Positions 14,385-22,096 of a stretch of DNA of 38,864 nucleotides are shown here, in pieces. Made by a program: the position numbers and the translations under genes. This stretch comes from Saccharimonas sp963550135. Lineage in GTDB: Bacteria > Patescibacteriota > Saccharimonadia > Saccharimonadales > Saccharimonadaceae. How positions within the stretch are numbered: the first letter of the stretch is position 1; the number at the start of each line of letters is the position of its first letter. The stretch covers positions 1 to 38,864 of the forward strand of contig CAUVBP010000011.1 in the NCBI GenBank assembly GCA_963550135.1. The letters run 5' to 3'. A model generated the notes under the pieces. The model was not told the DNA's origin. It worked only from the letters and a program-made list of their open reading frames with translations, and did no database searches.

Positions 14385-14555
14385 GTGGCAACTAATCCGC
14401 CAAAAGGCCCTGGTCGAAAAGGTGCAATTAGACAACGGACCCAGGTACTAAACCCGGTCATTAAACGGTATGTCAAACGCGATTCGACGACTGGTCAATT
14501 TATTAATGTCAAATCAGATAAGAAGCCTTTTAAGGGCGTACGAAAGGAAAAATAA
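14385..14555 (+). CDS. Small basic protein of 56 aa
   Basis: A GTG start at 14385, preceded by aggaggta, opens a Lys/Arg-rich frame (VATNPPKGPGRKGAIRQRTQ; later GQFINVKSDKKPFKGVRKEK). I recall related short proteins with the ending KPFKGVRKE in many bacterial mobile regions, usually next to the following gene, but no function is known. The stop codon is immediately followed by the next ATG, so the two are translationally coupled. The strong positive charge suggests nucleic-acid binding. Confidence 0.7.
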   Translation: MATNPPKGPGRKGAIRQRTQVLNPVIKRYVKRDSTTGQFINVKSDKKPFKGVRKEK

Positions 14556-14762
14556 ATGTTCAATTATTATGTAAACGATCATGCGCAAGATAATGGAGAT
14601 CACGAAGTTCACCGAGATGGGTGTATCTATCTCTCGCTTATAAGAAGTAAAACCTATCTCGGTGTATTTACGAACGCAATTCTCGCGGTGCAGAAGGCAA
14701 AGATGTATTATATGCAGTGCAATGGATGTGCTTATTGTTCCCCCGAGGCGAATACAGACTAA
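14556..14762 (+). CDS. Small conserved 68-aa protein with NGDHEVH motif
   Basis: The frame MFNYYVNDHAQDNGDHEVHR belongs to an uncharacterised small protein type with a conserved NYYVN...NGDHEVHxxGC start and a cysteine-containing end (YMQCNGCAYCS). His and Cys residues could bind a metal. It starts directly at the stop of the basic 56-aa gene and is followed by a terminator, so the pair forms a two-gene operon. Similar pairs occur in many unrelated bacteria, consistent with transfer. Confidence 0.75.
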   Translation: MFNYYVNDHAQDNGDHEVHRDGCIYLSLIRSKTYLGVFTNAILAVQKAKMYYMQCNGCAYCSPEANTD

Positions 14763-14782
14763 CTTAGTGTGAACCTTTGCTT

Positions 14783-14812
14783 AAATAGACAGTAATGTTC
14801 CTGTCTATTTTT
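14783..14812 (+). terminator. Terminator after the two small genes
   Basis: AAATAGACAG and CTGTCTATTT form a perfect 10-bp stem around taatgttc with trailing T. Confidence 0.8.
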
Positions 14813-14871
14813 GATGGTTGATTATATAATTAATACTGTCTAAGTCATTCACATTTGAGATTAATGCGATA

Positions 14872-14989
14872 TTTTTCGCACGGTAAAGTTCTAAAAACGG
14901 CACCGTGCAGAAACATTCGAGCTTTACGCTCAAGTGTGGATCAATGGCTTAGACACCTAGTACGGTGTCGTTTTTATTTGCGACAAAAA
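14872..14989 (+). ncRNA. Candidate structured RNA (multibranch) ending in a terminator-like stem
   Basis: AAAAACGGCACCGT (14893-14906) pairs with ACGGTGTCGTTTTT (14962-14975) through 14 pairs with one G-T. It encloses two further hairpins, GAGC/GCTC (14919-14931) and GTGT/ACAC (14934-14956), so the fold is a three-way junction. An outer TTTTTCGC/GCG-AAAAA pairing extends it to about 118 bases. A TATAAT at 14825-14830 lies upstream. It is not a tRNA (no D- or T-arm). It could be a small RNA or the leader of the gene at 15054. Confidence 0.4.
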
Positions 14990-15053
14990 GAAAGGATGTC
15001 CATGCAGCCAGTATTTGTCCTTATAATATTTTTTTGCAGTTATTAGTTATATA

Positions 15054-15365
15054 TTGACGAGATCAAATAAAAAAGGCGGAAGTTCTAGCTCACCACATGA
15101 GGTGAGGAGTAAATCGAAATATAAAGTTGAAGCAGCTAAGAAAAAGATAATAAATCGTGCTAGCAAGAAGGGGGTCAATTACAGTGATGAGGAGATTGAG
15201 TTTATTCTAAAAACGGCCCTTGACCATTCGGGAATAGAGGGAGTTAAAAGAATAGGCGAGACATTTGAATATGCCCCTGATAAGATCATCGACCAGATAA
15301 TGATGAAAATAGAAAAAGAGCATCTCTTTTCAATAGTTGACAATCAGAAGGGTCCTACCCGATGA
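15054..15365 (+). CDS. Hypothetical 103-aa basic protein
   Basis: The frame begins with a TTG start (TRSNKKGGSSSSPHEVRS), has a Lys-rich N-terminal third and a helical rest (NYSDEEIEFILKTALDHSG, KIIDQIMMKIEKEH). There is no clear ribosome binding site; a TATAAT occurs about 33 bases upstream. It overlaps the next gene by four bases (ATGA), which supports it as the first gene of a small operon. No family recognised. Confidence 0.5.
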   Translation: MTRSNKKGGSSSSPHEVRSKSKYKVEAAKKKIINRASKKGVNYSDEEIEFILKTALDHSGIEGVKRIGETFEYAPDKIIDQIMMKIEKEHLFSIVDNQKGPTR

Positions 15366-15850
15366 GTGCTGAATATGAATTTCCAAAACTCTTTACTCAA
15401 ATGGTAAGAGACTATCAGGGTGGATCAATGGACCCGATCTATTTTGCCGTTCTCAGGATGATTGACGAAGATCTTATTGGTGTAGATGAGCCAGAAAAAG
15501 ATGTAGCTGCTGAGAGGAGGAATGTTTTGCGAAAAAGGTAGCGCGAAATATTGAATGCAAAGAATAGCAAATCGCTTGAGGATATGTCTATAAAATATGC
15601 TATTGCACTAGTCTTGGATGACTACCGGATTGAGTTTAATAAGGTAGAAGATGACCGAATAGCCGCACTGAAAACACCGCAGAATGTTGCAGAATGGCTC
15701 TGCCGCGCAATCAGCGATTATCTATCAATGAAAACGAAAGGACTATATAAGGACGGGGACGGTCCGCAAAATGAAATAGAGGCGGGTTTGTGGCCGCTAC
15801 TAAAAAGGCAAAGATTATTGCTAGGAGAGTCAGATGAAATTGAGCAGTGA
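15362..15850 (+). pseudogene. Hypothetical 162-codon gene interrupted by an in-frame TAG
   Basis: ATG 15362 overlaps the preceding stop and opens MSAEYEFPKLFTQMVRDYQG. The frame reaches TAG at 15539-15541 after VLRKR and continues in the same frame as REILNAKNSKSLEDMSIKYA up to 15850. Read as one gene it would be about 162 residues, mostly helical. An independent start for the second part would have to be TTG with no ribosome binding site, so a single interrupted gene is the simpler reading. Function unknown. Confidence 0.55.
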
Positions 15851-16459
15851 GCGAGGATGTAGCAGCAAATTGAACGCTTATGATGATTTTGAGTTAATTC
15901 TTGAGGAGAACAAGTTCGACCGTATTAACGTTATCGTCATTTGTCTTATTACCTTATGTTCCTTTGGCGCGTATGCATTGACCCACAAAGACAGCGGTAA
16001 TCAGGACGAGGCTACGACATCTCAAATAAAAAGTGGTGACAATCTGAAAATGGAAGATAAACAGATGGAAGAATCAAGTGCAGTAAGAAATGTAGATACG
16101 GCATCTCCGACAAGTGAAAGCGGCGGTAATGTTCAAAGTAGTAAATCTGGTGCCACCCCGTCCCCCGCTCAGAATATGGGCAGCTAGATCCTCATAAATG
16201 TGATGCACTCAATAACGAAGCTACTAGCTTAAGGAGCGCAGCTGATCAGAAGAAATAGGTGTACGACACAACATTTGCTTCTAGGAAGAATTGGGGAGAT
16301 TTTTACGATCAATATCATCAGGACAAGACACTAGCACAGCAAGCATATGATACGCAGGAAGCAAATCTAAATGCTTTGCAGGAAGAATGGAGTGACGCGT
16401 TAGCTACGAACAATACTGCTTATTCTAAGTTCCAAACTTGCCAGGCGAATAATAAATAA
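15834..16459 (+). pseudogene. Membrane-anchored coiled protein, frameshifted with an in-frame TAG
   Basis: The first part (ATG 15834, overlapping the previous gene) has a transmembrane helix at about residues 32-50 (INVIVICLITLCSFGAYAL) and a Ser/Gln-rich linker, ending at TAG 16185. A different frame then reads DPHKCDALNNEATSLRSAAD, TAG at 16256-16258, and continues YDTTFASRKNWGDFYDQYHQ to 16459. The continuity in style (a helical domain with two cysteines, KCD and FQTCQ) indicates one gene of about 208 residues broken by a frameshift near 16185 and one nonsense codon. I recall similar anchored helical proteins in CPR genomes; role unknown. Confidence 0.6.
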
Positions 16460-16504
16460 AACATCACTGAGAGATTTTCTACTAACCTCCACTAAAATGA
16501 GGAT

Positions 16505-16951
16505 ATGAATGAAGATATCACTGCTACAAAGCAAGTGGAGACACGCGATGAATGCGGGAGGTTTAAGAGTGGCCATAAACCATCTATCAGATTTCATACT
16601 AATCCAGAGAGACGCGGCAATGGTAGGTGGAAAAAAGAGGACAGCATATCGTATCAATACAATATGCTCATGAGAATGTCACCGGAAGAGTTTGCTAAGT
16701 ATACTCCTACAACTATTGCGCAACGAATTGCACTTGCCCGTATTAATACAGTATTAGCAGACGATCGCAATGCGCTCGCCAATACTATTGAAATAACAGA
16801 TAGGACCGAGGGGAAAGCTCGACAGGAACTGGAAATGAAAGACAGTGAGCGGTCTGTACTTCTAATTACCGGGTTTGTCATTCCCACTATGCCCGATGAG
16901 TTGAAGCTGAGTATCGATAGAGACATTGAAGAGGTAGTTATCTCAATTTAG
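16505..16951 (+). CDS. Hypothetical 148-aa protein, possibly phage-type DNA-binding
   Basis: The intact frame contains RDECGRFKSGHKPSIRFHTN, PERRGNGRWKKEDS and a helical middle (PTTIAQRIALARINTVLADD). The GRFKSG...NPERRG start loosely resembles DUF5681 and terminase-small-subunit-like proteins, where a basic N-terminal arm precedes helical DNA-binding segments. A ribosome binding site (gagg) sits about 6 bases before ATG. The assignment is tentative. Confidence 0.5.
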   Translation: MNEDITATKQVETRDECGRFKSGHKPSIRFHTNPERRGNGRWKKEDSISYQYNMLMRMSPEEFAKYTPTTIAQRIALARINTVLADDRNALANTIEITDRTEGKARQELEMKDSERSVLLITGFVIPTMPDELKLSIDRDIEEVVISI

Positions 16952-17513
16952 AGGAAACCAAGATGTCCTCCTTGGCTGCATCAGACAAGACTCTGAATAT
17001 ACTAAGATTTGCAAAGAGCATCTAACGGATCAATTCCTTGGGGTTGATCAGTTGTTGGGTTTTAGCGACAATCCAAATGTCTTAGCATGTATAGACACAA
17101 TATCTTATCATTTTAAGATTAAACGCAAATATGCTAAGAAACTTGTATTATCATACCCGTCGATAATAAAGCAGAGTATGGGGTATCTGCCGAGGGTTAG
17201 TAGTCGCGAAGAATATGTATATATCCGGATTGGCCCCAAAACCACGCTTAAGGATATATCTCAGGTATGGAGATTTGTAAAAGATTAGCAGAAGAAGATG
17301 GGTAACATCGGAAGCAAAGGTTGGAGCAACACATGGCTTGCATAATACTGTATCTATAAGCAAAGGGTCATATACGGGAGGTCGATGTCGCAAGTATATA
17401 GCGATTACATTAACCGGCGACTAGATGGATACAATGCAAGCCCTACTATGTTTGATATAAATGATTTTAGAAAATACTATAACTCTTTTATCAAGGGCAT
17501 ATTAAATACATAA
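16938..17513 (+). pseudogene. Decayed hypothetical gene without a start codon
   Basis: One frame is open from 16938 (LSQFRGNQDVLLGCIRQDSE, then HLTDQFLGVDQLLGFSDNPN) with no ATG or GTG near its beginning. It passes a TAG at 17286-17288 after VWRFVKD and a TAA at 17340-17342, and carries on in the same frame as YCIYKQRVIYGRSMSQVYSD to the TAA at 17511-17513. The consistent frame across about 190 codons suggests a former gene with lost start and two nonsense codons. The last part could still be re-initiated at ATG 17385 (gggagg before it), giving 42 residues. No family recognised. Confidence 0.45.
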
Positions 17514-17518
17514 AAATC

Positions 17519-17571
17519 TTCTCGTGTGAGTAATTATGCTTATCGATAGCATAATAATATGAACGCGAGAA
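17519..17571. repeat. 53-bp compound palindrome upstream of the recombinase
   Basis: Three nested dyads share one centre near 17544.5: TTCTCG/CGAGAA (outer), ATTATGC/GCATAAT (middle) and TATCGATA (core). No T-run follows, so it is not a simple terminator. The size resembles a serine-recombinase recognition site or a double operator. Confidence 0.45.
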
Positions 17572-17599
17572 AACAAAACAATAGAAGGGTAAATCCGTT

Positions 17600-17749
17600 A
17601 TGTGTGATGACCTTGTTATTACTGTCAAAGAAGTTCGCAAATTACTTGGAAAAGATTTCAAAGAACTAAACGATAATCAAGTTAAAGACATGATTGTTAA
17701 ATTGGATCTCATTACCAGAGGATTTATTGCTCAAAGTATTTCGATTTAA
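17600..17749 (+). CDS. Small 49-aa protein preceding the serine recombinase
   Basis: ATG 17600 opens MCDDLVITVKEVRKLLGKDF and ends FIAQSISI; the agaaggg upstream may serve as ribosome binding site. It is helical with a KEVRKLLGKDFKELNDNQVKD core, reminiscent of small excisionase-like or regulatory proteins by position, but no motif proves that. It sits between the compound palindrome and the recombinase gene, so a role in controlling the recombinase is plausible. Confidence 0.5.
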   Translation: MCDDLVITVKEVRKLLGKDFKELNDNQVKDMIVKLDLITRGFIAQSISI

Positions 17750-17784
17750 TCTATAACTTAATATATTTATTAGTTCAATTTAGC

Positions 17785-17790
17785 TATAAT
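17785..17790 (+). promoter_or_regulatory. TATAAT box of the serine recombinase
   Basis: TATAAT ends seven bases before the ATG at 17798 with no ribosome binding site between, as in other leaderless genes here. Confidence 0.55.
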
Positions 17791-17797
17791 AATAGCT

Positions 17798-19338
17798 ATG
17801 AAGGGTTTAATGTATGTTCGTGTTTCAATAAAAGAGCAGGTTGAACGCACTAGCCTAGATTCTCAGGTCCGCGAGTGTCGCAATACTGCCAACAAAGATG
17901 ATGTTGCAATACCCGAAGAATGTATATTTCGTGAAGAGGGTGAGTCGGCAAAGGTGACTGATCGAAAAGAGCTGCAACGATTATTAGAATATGTGCGTAC
18001 ATATAAGAACGAAGTTGATGTTCTCTATATCTGGAAAATAGATCGATTGTCTCGTAATTTGGGTGACTATTACGGTATAAAGGTTGCCTTGAGTCGCTAT
18101 GGTGTGAGAATAGCATCTGTAACTGAACCGATCGATGATGATCCTGTGGGACTATTTCTAGAAGCTATATTGGCCGCAGCTGCCCAATTTGATAACGACA
18201 TCCGTGCCATTAGAACTGTCGGTGGTATGCGAGCGCCGTTGAGCAATGCCGTTGGTTTCACGATGTAGGTGTGGGATATAAAAAGATTGATGACCATGTG
18301 GTAATTGACGAGGAGATGGGTCCGATTGTAAAAGATGTACTGACGAAGTTCTCCGAAGGTGGATGGACCTATACGCAAATAGCCAGTTACGCATTTGAGC
18401 GTGGGATCAAGTCTCGATCAGGCAAGCAGAAAACGACAGATGCGATTAAGAAAATACTCGCAAATTACTTCTACGCAGGCTATACCACAAGCAAGCTAAG
18501 CGACAAGATGAATAAAGGCTTGCACGAGGCTTTAGTTTCTCTTGAAGTTATTAAGAAAAACAGAGAGATTATAGATGGCACCATTAACAACTATTTCCTA
18601 CACGGTGATGATGATATGTTCCCTCTTAGGGGTGGATTTTTATTGTGTGCCAGATGTGGGCACCCGCTTTTGGGGAGTGTGCCAAAAGGGAACGGAGGTA
18701 GTTATCCTCAATATCATTGTGCACAGCCATGCTGCCGTAAGAAAATTACAGGTGTTTCGCCTGCGGTTAGTCTAGATAAGGCTCATGATGATTTTCGGGC
18801 TTTATTGCGCTCTCTAAAGCCTCTAAATGATGGTGTCTCGCGCCTATTTAAGGAAGTCGTTGTCCAGTAGTGGAACGCGCAATTCGAGCAGGCAATCAAT
18901 ACAAGTAGTGATCTTACCGCAAGGATTTCTAGACTTGAGGAGTTTGCTTTTCAGATTAATAAGAAGTTTATCGAAAATAAAATATCAATTGATGAAAGAG
19001 ATTTACAGAAGCCGGCCAATGAAAATGAAATCAAATCACTGCGGAAAGAATTGGATGAAGTTGAACAATATAAAGAGAACTATTAGTCAATCATCGATAA
19101 CGCAATGCAATTTATTGATGACCCGGAAACTTTCTGGAACCATGCCGACACCTCTGCGAAAAAGCTCGTACAACAGTTTACCGCGCCAAATGGGATTCTG
19201 TACGATACTGGAACGGGTTTTGGAACCATGCGAGAGATAGGATCTTATCTGTTAATAAAAAAATTAGCCTCCGAAGAGGCTAAAAATCATACTTTGGTAG
19301 CACTGACTGGGATCGAACCAGTGACCTTAGGCTTATGA
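17798..19338 (+). pseudogene. Large serine recombinase, broken by one frameshift and two in-frame TAG codons
   Basis: The N-terminal resolvase domain has the catalytic Ser in MYVRVSIKEQ, DSQVRECR and the IWKIDRLSRNLGDYY motif. A frameshift near 18234 is followed by VGYKKIDDHVVIDEE (Recombinase domain), a zinc ribbon (CARCGH...CAQPCC) and a coiled-coil tail (DEVEQYKENY). In-frame TAG codons occur at 18868 (after VVQ) and 19084 (after ENY). The frame then continues as SIIDNAMQFIDDPETFWNHA and runs without a stop into the antisense of the tRNA, so the true end is unclear and probably lies before 19257. Total length would be about 490-510 residues, normal for the family. Such enzymes integrate mobile elements at short att sites. 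As it stands it is probably inactive. Confidence 0.85.
19257..19283 (-). terminator. Terminator of tRNA-Met with UUCG tetraloop
   Basis: On the minus strand TTAGCCTC-TTCG-GAGGCTAA is followed by seven T. It lies 11 bases beyond the tRNA CCA end and may also act on the plus strand. Confidence 0.9.
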
Positions 19339-19371
19339 GTCCTACGCTCTAACCAACTGAGCTACAGTGCC
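19295..19371 (-). tRNA. Elongator tRNA-Met (CAU)
   Basis: A 77-base cloverleaf with encoded CCA: acceptor GGCACTG/CAGTGCT, D-arm GCTC-AGTTGGTTA-GAGC, anticodon loop CTCATAA, variable AGGTC, T-loop TTCGATC. The nine-base D-loop and GGTCAC variable region resemble elongator Met rather than Ile2. Position 31:39 is an A-G mismatch. Its 3' end faces the broken recombinase. Confidence 0.9.
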
Positions 19372-19391
19372 GCAAGAGTAAAGCACTGTAG

Positions 19392-19421
19392 ATTATAGCA
19401 GATAACAGTAATCGGTGGCAA
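19392..19421 (-). promoter_or_regulatory. Promoter of tRNA-Met
   Basis: On the minus strand TTGCCA (19421-19416) and TATAAT (19397-19392) are separated by 18 bases, about 20 bases before the tRNA. The remaining stretch to 19551 contains a GCCGCTC/GGGCGGT hairpin and the next promoter, and no gene. Confidence 0.65.
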
Positions 19422-19550
19422 GCTAGGTTTTTTAAGGATAATTTAATGAAGCTGGCGGACAATATGCTTCGAGAAATATTTCCCGTACTTCTCTAGTGAG
19501 CCGCTCTTCTGTGTCAAGGGCGGTTTGCTATTCTGTGCTATAATTTTGCC

Positions 19551-19814
19551 GTGAACGATGAGCTAGAATTGAATGAACGAGTAGAAGTTATTGCGACGTT
19601 TGGCAGCGGTTTAGAATTGTGCGTACCGCGGCGGTTTAGACGTCCGAATGGGCGTGAGGTTGAAGTAAGCGAGCTAGGTTTGCGGCATCCAGTAGCTAAA
19701 GGGCGGCGAACGATACATATTTTTGATGTGACGGACGGGCAAGCTGATTATCGGCTGGAATTCGATAGCGAGCGGTTGACTTGGCGATTGACACGCGAGG
19801 CGGAGCATGGTTGA
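19551..19814 (+). CDS. Hypothetical 87-aa protein coupled to the Y-family polymerase
   Basis: A GTG start six bases after TATAAT (19539-19544) opens a beta-rich protein (ERVEVIATFGSGLELCVPRR, HIFDVTDGQADYRLEFDSER). Its end overlaps the polymerase start by eight bases, so the two are translationally coupled. It may be an accessory factor of the polymerase, by analogy with small proteins in damage-inducible cassettes, but I recognise no family. Confidence 0.65.
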   Translation: MNDELELNERVEVIATFGSGLELCVPRRFRRPNGREVEVSELGLRHPVAKGRRTIHIFDVTDGQADYRLEFDSERLTWRLTREAEHG

Positions 19815-21132
19815 ACCAGCTGACCAACAAAAGCAGTTTTCCGCGGATGGCTTAAATTCGGAGCATAAACAAACATCACCGCTGATTATGCATATAGATC
19901 TCAATAGCTGCTTTGCGACCATTGAACAGCAGTCGCGGCCGCTGTTGCGCGGGCGGCCAGTGGCGGTAGTTAATCGTTTGGTCGAGAATACTTCGGTTAT
20001 CACTGTGAGCTATGAGGCGAAAGCTTACGGTGTTAGGGCTGGTATGAAATATCGCCAGGCTAAACGGTTGTGTCCCGAGCTAGTAGCGCTCGACAGCGAC
20101 CCGCCGAAATATCGCTGGGTATATCGGCAGCTGCTGCGAATTATGAACAGTTACAGTCCAGCGGTGGTAATGAAAAGCATTGATGAAGGCATAATTGATT
20201 TTGCAGTAGCGCCCGAATCAATGCGGTCGCGCGGTTTAGAAGCCATCGGCAAAGAGATAAAGCAGCGATTGCGTACCGAGGTAGGATCGTACATGCGTTG
20301 TAATATCGGTATCAGCACTAATCGTTTCTGGGCCAAGATGGCGGCTAGCTTGCACAAACCTGACGGGCTTGATGTCGTGACGGCGCAAAATGTACAAACG
20401 GTGTTATCCAGCTTAACTTTACGCGATCTAACGGGAATCGCGCGGCATAATGAGCAGCGGTTGAATGCGGTGGGAATTTTCACGCCGCTGCAAATGTATG
20501 AATCACCGCCAGAGGCGCTTCATGCTGCTTTTCATAGTATTAATGGTGAAAAGTGGCATAAGCGTCTACATGGCTGGGAAGTCGATGACTTGGTTAGCGA
20601 TGTTAAAACATGCGGCCGCCAATACGTACTAGAGGAGCGCAATATGCCGCGGCAGCAAATAGCCGCTCGATTACATAATTTAGTCGAGGCGGTTGGACAA
20701 AAACTACGTTCGCAGCGCAAGTCGGCGCGCGGTGTCGGTATTTATGTGCGAATGGCGGTTGTGGCTAGCAACTCAAAACTATCGTTGAATAATGGACGCT
20801 GGGGACGCGCAGGCAATTACTGGCAGCGTAAATATTTAGCGCCGCTGCCAATGTTTAGCGATGCTGCGTTGTGGCACGTGGCCGAAGAGCTATTCTGCCA
20901 GGCGCCGGCTGGTGATATACGCGAGATAGGCGTGCATTGTTATAATCTGTATAACAGCACCAGCGATCAACTGAGTTTGTTTGGCGATGAATTAGCGCGC
21001 GAGCGGCAAACCACTTGGGCGATTGACGAGATTAATCAGCGGTACGGCGCTCGGACTATTCACGCTGCTAGTACGCTTAATACCGAGACGGTTCGCACCA
21101 AGATTCCGTTTGGTAGTACACGCTATTTATAA
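19807..21132 (+). CDS. dinB: Y-family DNA polymerase (DinB/UmuC-like)
   Basis: This 441-aa translesion polymerase has its first metal-binding motif in IMHIDLNSCFATIEQ, the steric and fingers region SYEAKAYGVRAGMKYRQAKR, and the catalytic SIDEGIIDF. The thumb HhH region (LRDLTGIARHNEQRLNAVGI) and little-finger domain (VGIYVRMAV) follow. The C-terminus has DQLSLFGDE, similar to a clamp-binding peptide (QLSLF) plus tail. It would copy past damaged bases and is often SOS-regulated; no clear LexA box was seen. Start ATG 19807 is inside the preceding gene. The family is certain; DinB versus UmuC type is less so. Confidence 0.9.
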   Translation: MVEPADQQKQFSADGLNSEHKQTSPLIMHIDLNSCFATIEQQSRPLLRGRPVAVVNRLVENTSVITVSYEAKAYGVRAGMKYRQAKRLCPELVALDSDPPKYRWVYRQLLRIMNSYSPAVVMKSIDEGIIDFAVAPESMRSRGLEAIGKEIKQRLRTEVGSYMRCNIGISTNRFWAKMAASLHKPDGLDVVTAQNVQTVLSSLTLRDLTGIARHNEQRLNAVGIFTPLQMYESPPEALHAAFHSINGEKWHKRLHGWEVDDLVSDVKTCGRQYVLEERNMPRQQIAARLHNLVEAVGQKLRSQRKSARGVGIYVRMAVVASNSKLSLNNGRWGRAGNYWQRKYLAPLPMFSDAALWHVAEELFCQAPAGDIREIGVHCYNLYNSTSDQLSLFGDELARERQTTWAIDEINQRYGARTIHAASTLNTETVRTKIPFGSTRYL

Positions 21133-21197
21133 AAATGTATTACTGCATATAGTATCAATTAATGCTAGCGTCCTGATGGACTATAATAAAAAGTAAT

Positions 21198-22043
21198 ATG
21201 ACGTACCTAGTGGCAGTCTCTGGCGGTGTGGATAGTGTGTGTTTATTGGATATGCTGAGCCGGTCAGAGCATCGGCTAATTGTAGCGCATGTCGAACATG
21301 GAATCCGCGGCGAGGCTTCGCGCGCTGATGCACGGTTTGTGGCAGCGTTGGCGCAGAAATATAATTTACCGTTCGTTTCGACGGCGCTTAATCTCGGGCC
21401 GAATGCTAGCGAAGAATTAGCGCGCCAGAAGCGGTATGACTTTTTGCTAGCACAGGCGCAGAAGTTTGGCGCGGTGCTGGTTACGGCGCATCATGCTGAA
21501 GATGTTGCCGAAACAATTGCTATCAATATTGAGCGAGGTACGGGATGGCGCGGGTTGGCTGTGTTAGCGCGCACAGGAGTTAAACGTCCGCTGATTTCTT
21601 TTACCAAGACGCAATTGTACGATTATGCGCTGCAGCATCGCTTGGAGTGGGTTGAGGACGCAACGAACGCAAGCGACCTTTATCAACGCAATCGTGTCAG
21701 AAAAGTACTAAAAAGTATTATCAATCGACGCACAGTTGTAAAATTACTGCAGCTGCGCGCTAGACAGCTAGCTTTAAGGAAAGATATTGAACGCGAAACT
21801 GAGCGGATTACGCTGCGCAATAGCGGTTCGCGGTATTTTTTGTCGCAGATTGATGATGACGTAGCGTTAGAGCTACTAGCGAGCGATATTGCCAGGCAAA
21901 CTGGCGGACTGCGACCGACTCGGCCGCGTACTCAACGGGCTTTGCTGGCTATCAAGACGGCGCGGCCAGGCGCTAAAATTGATGTCGGCGATGGCGTGCA
22001 ATTAGAAATTGCCTCTCGAACTTACTGCGCGAAGGTGGTATAA
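21198..22043 (+). CDS. tilS: tRNA(Ile)-lysidine synthase
   Basis: This 281-aa PP-loop enzyme has SGGVDS at residues 8-13, followed by VEHGIRGEASRADARFV and TAHHAEDVAETI, all diagnostic of TilS, and EDATNASDLYQRNRVRKVL. It attaches lysine to C34 of tRNA-Ile2 (CAU) so that it reads AUA. It is short: the C-terminal domains of long TilS proteins are largely missing, as in other small genomes. TATAAT ends ten bases before ATG. It precedes ftsH, a classical gene pairing, and its substrate tRNA is probably at 3686-3761. Confidence 0.93.
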   Translation: MTYLVAVSGGVDSVCLLDMLSRSEHRLIVAHVEHGIRGEASRADARFVAALAQKYNLPFVSTALNLGPNASEELARQKRYDFLLAQAQKFGAVLVTAHHAEDVAETIAINIERGTGWRGLAVLARTGVKRPLISFTKTQLYDYALQHRLEWVEDATNASDLYQRNRVRKVLKSIINRRTVVKLLQLRARQLALRKDIERETERITLRNSGSRYFLSQIDDDVALELLASDIARQTGGLRPTRPRTQRALLAIKTARPGAKIDVGDGVQLEIASRTYCAKVV

Positions 22044-22096
22044 TTACAGAGATATTCTGAATTTGATTATAAAACCACGAAAGGATATATATTTCA

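Noticed and set aside
14996..15046. 16-codon hydrophobic peptide (MSMQPVFVLIIFFCSY) after the structured RNA
   Set aside because: It has a weak ribosome binding site and resembles a leader peptide or type I toxin, but it is too short to support without homologues.
19267..19338. Recombinase C-terminus ending in ALTGIEPVTLGL
   Set aside because: These residues are the antisense translation of tRNA-Met, a common artefact; the real protein must end earlier.
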